DNA from: Mycoplasmataceae bacterium
GTDB lineage: Bacteria; Bacillota_I; Bacilli_A; Mycoplasmatales; Mycoplasmoidaceae
NCBI GenBank assembly: GCA_029009155.1
Contig: JAQXJX010000002.1
Span: 1-64,000 of the forward strand
Length of the DNA stretch: 64,000 nucleotides
Reading direction: 5' to 3'
In this document: positions 63,730-64,000 of the stretch, in pieces
Numbering within the stretch: position 1 is the first letter of the stretch
Layout: the number at the start of each line of letters is the position of its first letter
Made by a program: the position numbers and the translations under genes
Notes under the pieces: model-generated
Told to the model about the DNA's origin: nothing
Databases searched by the model: none
Seen by the model: only the letters and a program-made list of their open reading frames with translations

Positions 63730-64000
63730 TTATTTTACCTCACTAGTAATCTTATTTAGAATTTCATCATTTGTGTAATAACGCGCAGATGTATAAGTTC
63801 TTAATTTATTAGAGTTAGTAATTACAGGAACATGTGCACATAATGGATTTGACATATACATCAATGGACAAATATAAGATAATGTAATTCCCATTTTCTT
63901 AATTTTTTGTCCTTCTGGAGTTTTATTAAACATTTCAATTACTGGAACTGGAGCAGTAAAGACTGTTTTAATACTTACTTTCTTACGATTATTTTCTTTT
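63730..64000 (-). CDS. Aconitase X large subunit (C-terminal part, cut by window edge)
   Basis: The last 89 codons of a minus-strand gene whose start is beyond the window. The frame is open to the edge. Features: a basic stretch, the strand VSIKTVFTAPVPVIEMF, then ICPLMYMSNP and VITNSNKLRTYTSARYY. The last two match the C-terminal Cys and the T-N-S-x-K-x-x-x-Y motif of the aconitase-X catalytic domain (DUF521). The small subunit starts two bases after the stop, as in other two-subunit forms. Substrate is inferred only. Confidence 0.65.
   Translation of the reverse strand, partial: KENNRKKVSIKTVFTAPVPVIEMFNKTPEGQKIKKMGITLSYICPLMYMSNPLCAHVPVITNSNKLRTYTSARYYTNDEILNKITSEVK

Overview
The window is a Mollicutes (mycoplasma-type) chromosome segment. 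UGA is read as tryptophan: nearly every long gene (rpoB, rpoC, thrS, uvrA, ptsI, the 1,680-residue helicase) is open only when in-frame TGA is read through, and those TGAs fall where the families carry Trp. The DNA is very AT-rich, genes are tightly packed, surface lipoproteins are present, and no cell-wall gene is seen. ispG (MEP isoprenoid route), a type III glutamine synthetase, an AddAB nuclease pair and an aconitase-X type enzyme point to a lineage with more metabolism than the smallest mycoplasmas. BspA-type leucine-rich surface proteins are often seen in gut or urogenital mollicutes. I cannot name the species from the sequence alone.

Layout. 1-10 kb: a small membrane protein, then rpoB-rpoC, rplM-rpsI and tRNA-Ile/tRNA-Ala. 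10-17 kb: an accessory surface region with a 1,528-residue membrane-anchored protein (leucine-rich part plus about eight Ig-like repeats), a HEPN-like protein and a BspA-like lipoprotein. A reverse-strand tRNA cluster (Asn-Glu-Val) follows. 17.4-22.5 kb: one giant DUF4011-helicase-nuclease protein. 22.6-30.8 kb (reverse strand): a five-gene operon HAD phosphatase-TSCPD protein-lysS-addB-addA. 30.9-33.2 kb: an EIIB-like protein lacking its active Cys, trpS, and two tandem SSB-type genes.

33.3-46 kb: thrS (editing site lost), a degenerate HAD protein, uvrA, dnaX, a heterodimeric ABC exporter, rbgA and rnhB. 46-55 kb: dnaK under a CIRCE operator, ptsI, a YfcC-family transporter, ispG, and the sigA-trmK-nif3-ezrA-like run. 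58-60.6 kb: a second tRNA-Glu (CTC anticodon), a gene-free stretch of about 400 bases between two terminators, fmt with an upstream membrane protein, and rpsT. 60.6-64 kb: a lipoprotein, glutamine synthetase III and the two aconitase-X subunits (the large one runs off the window edge).

Most of the window is housekeeping: transcription, translation, repair and sugar uptake. The most notable points are a swap of the tRNA tertiary pair 19:56 from G:C to A:U in three of six tRNAs, an editing-dead ThrRS, AddAB in an operon with lysS, a possible defence pair (HEPN-like protein and DUF4011 helicase-nuclease), an aconitase-X enzyme beside glutamine synthetase III, and two candidate leaderless transcripts.
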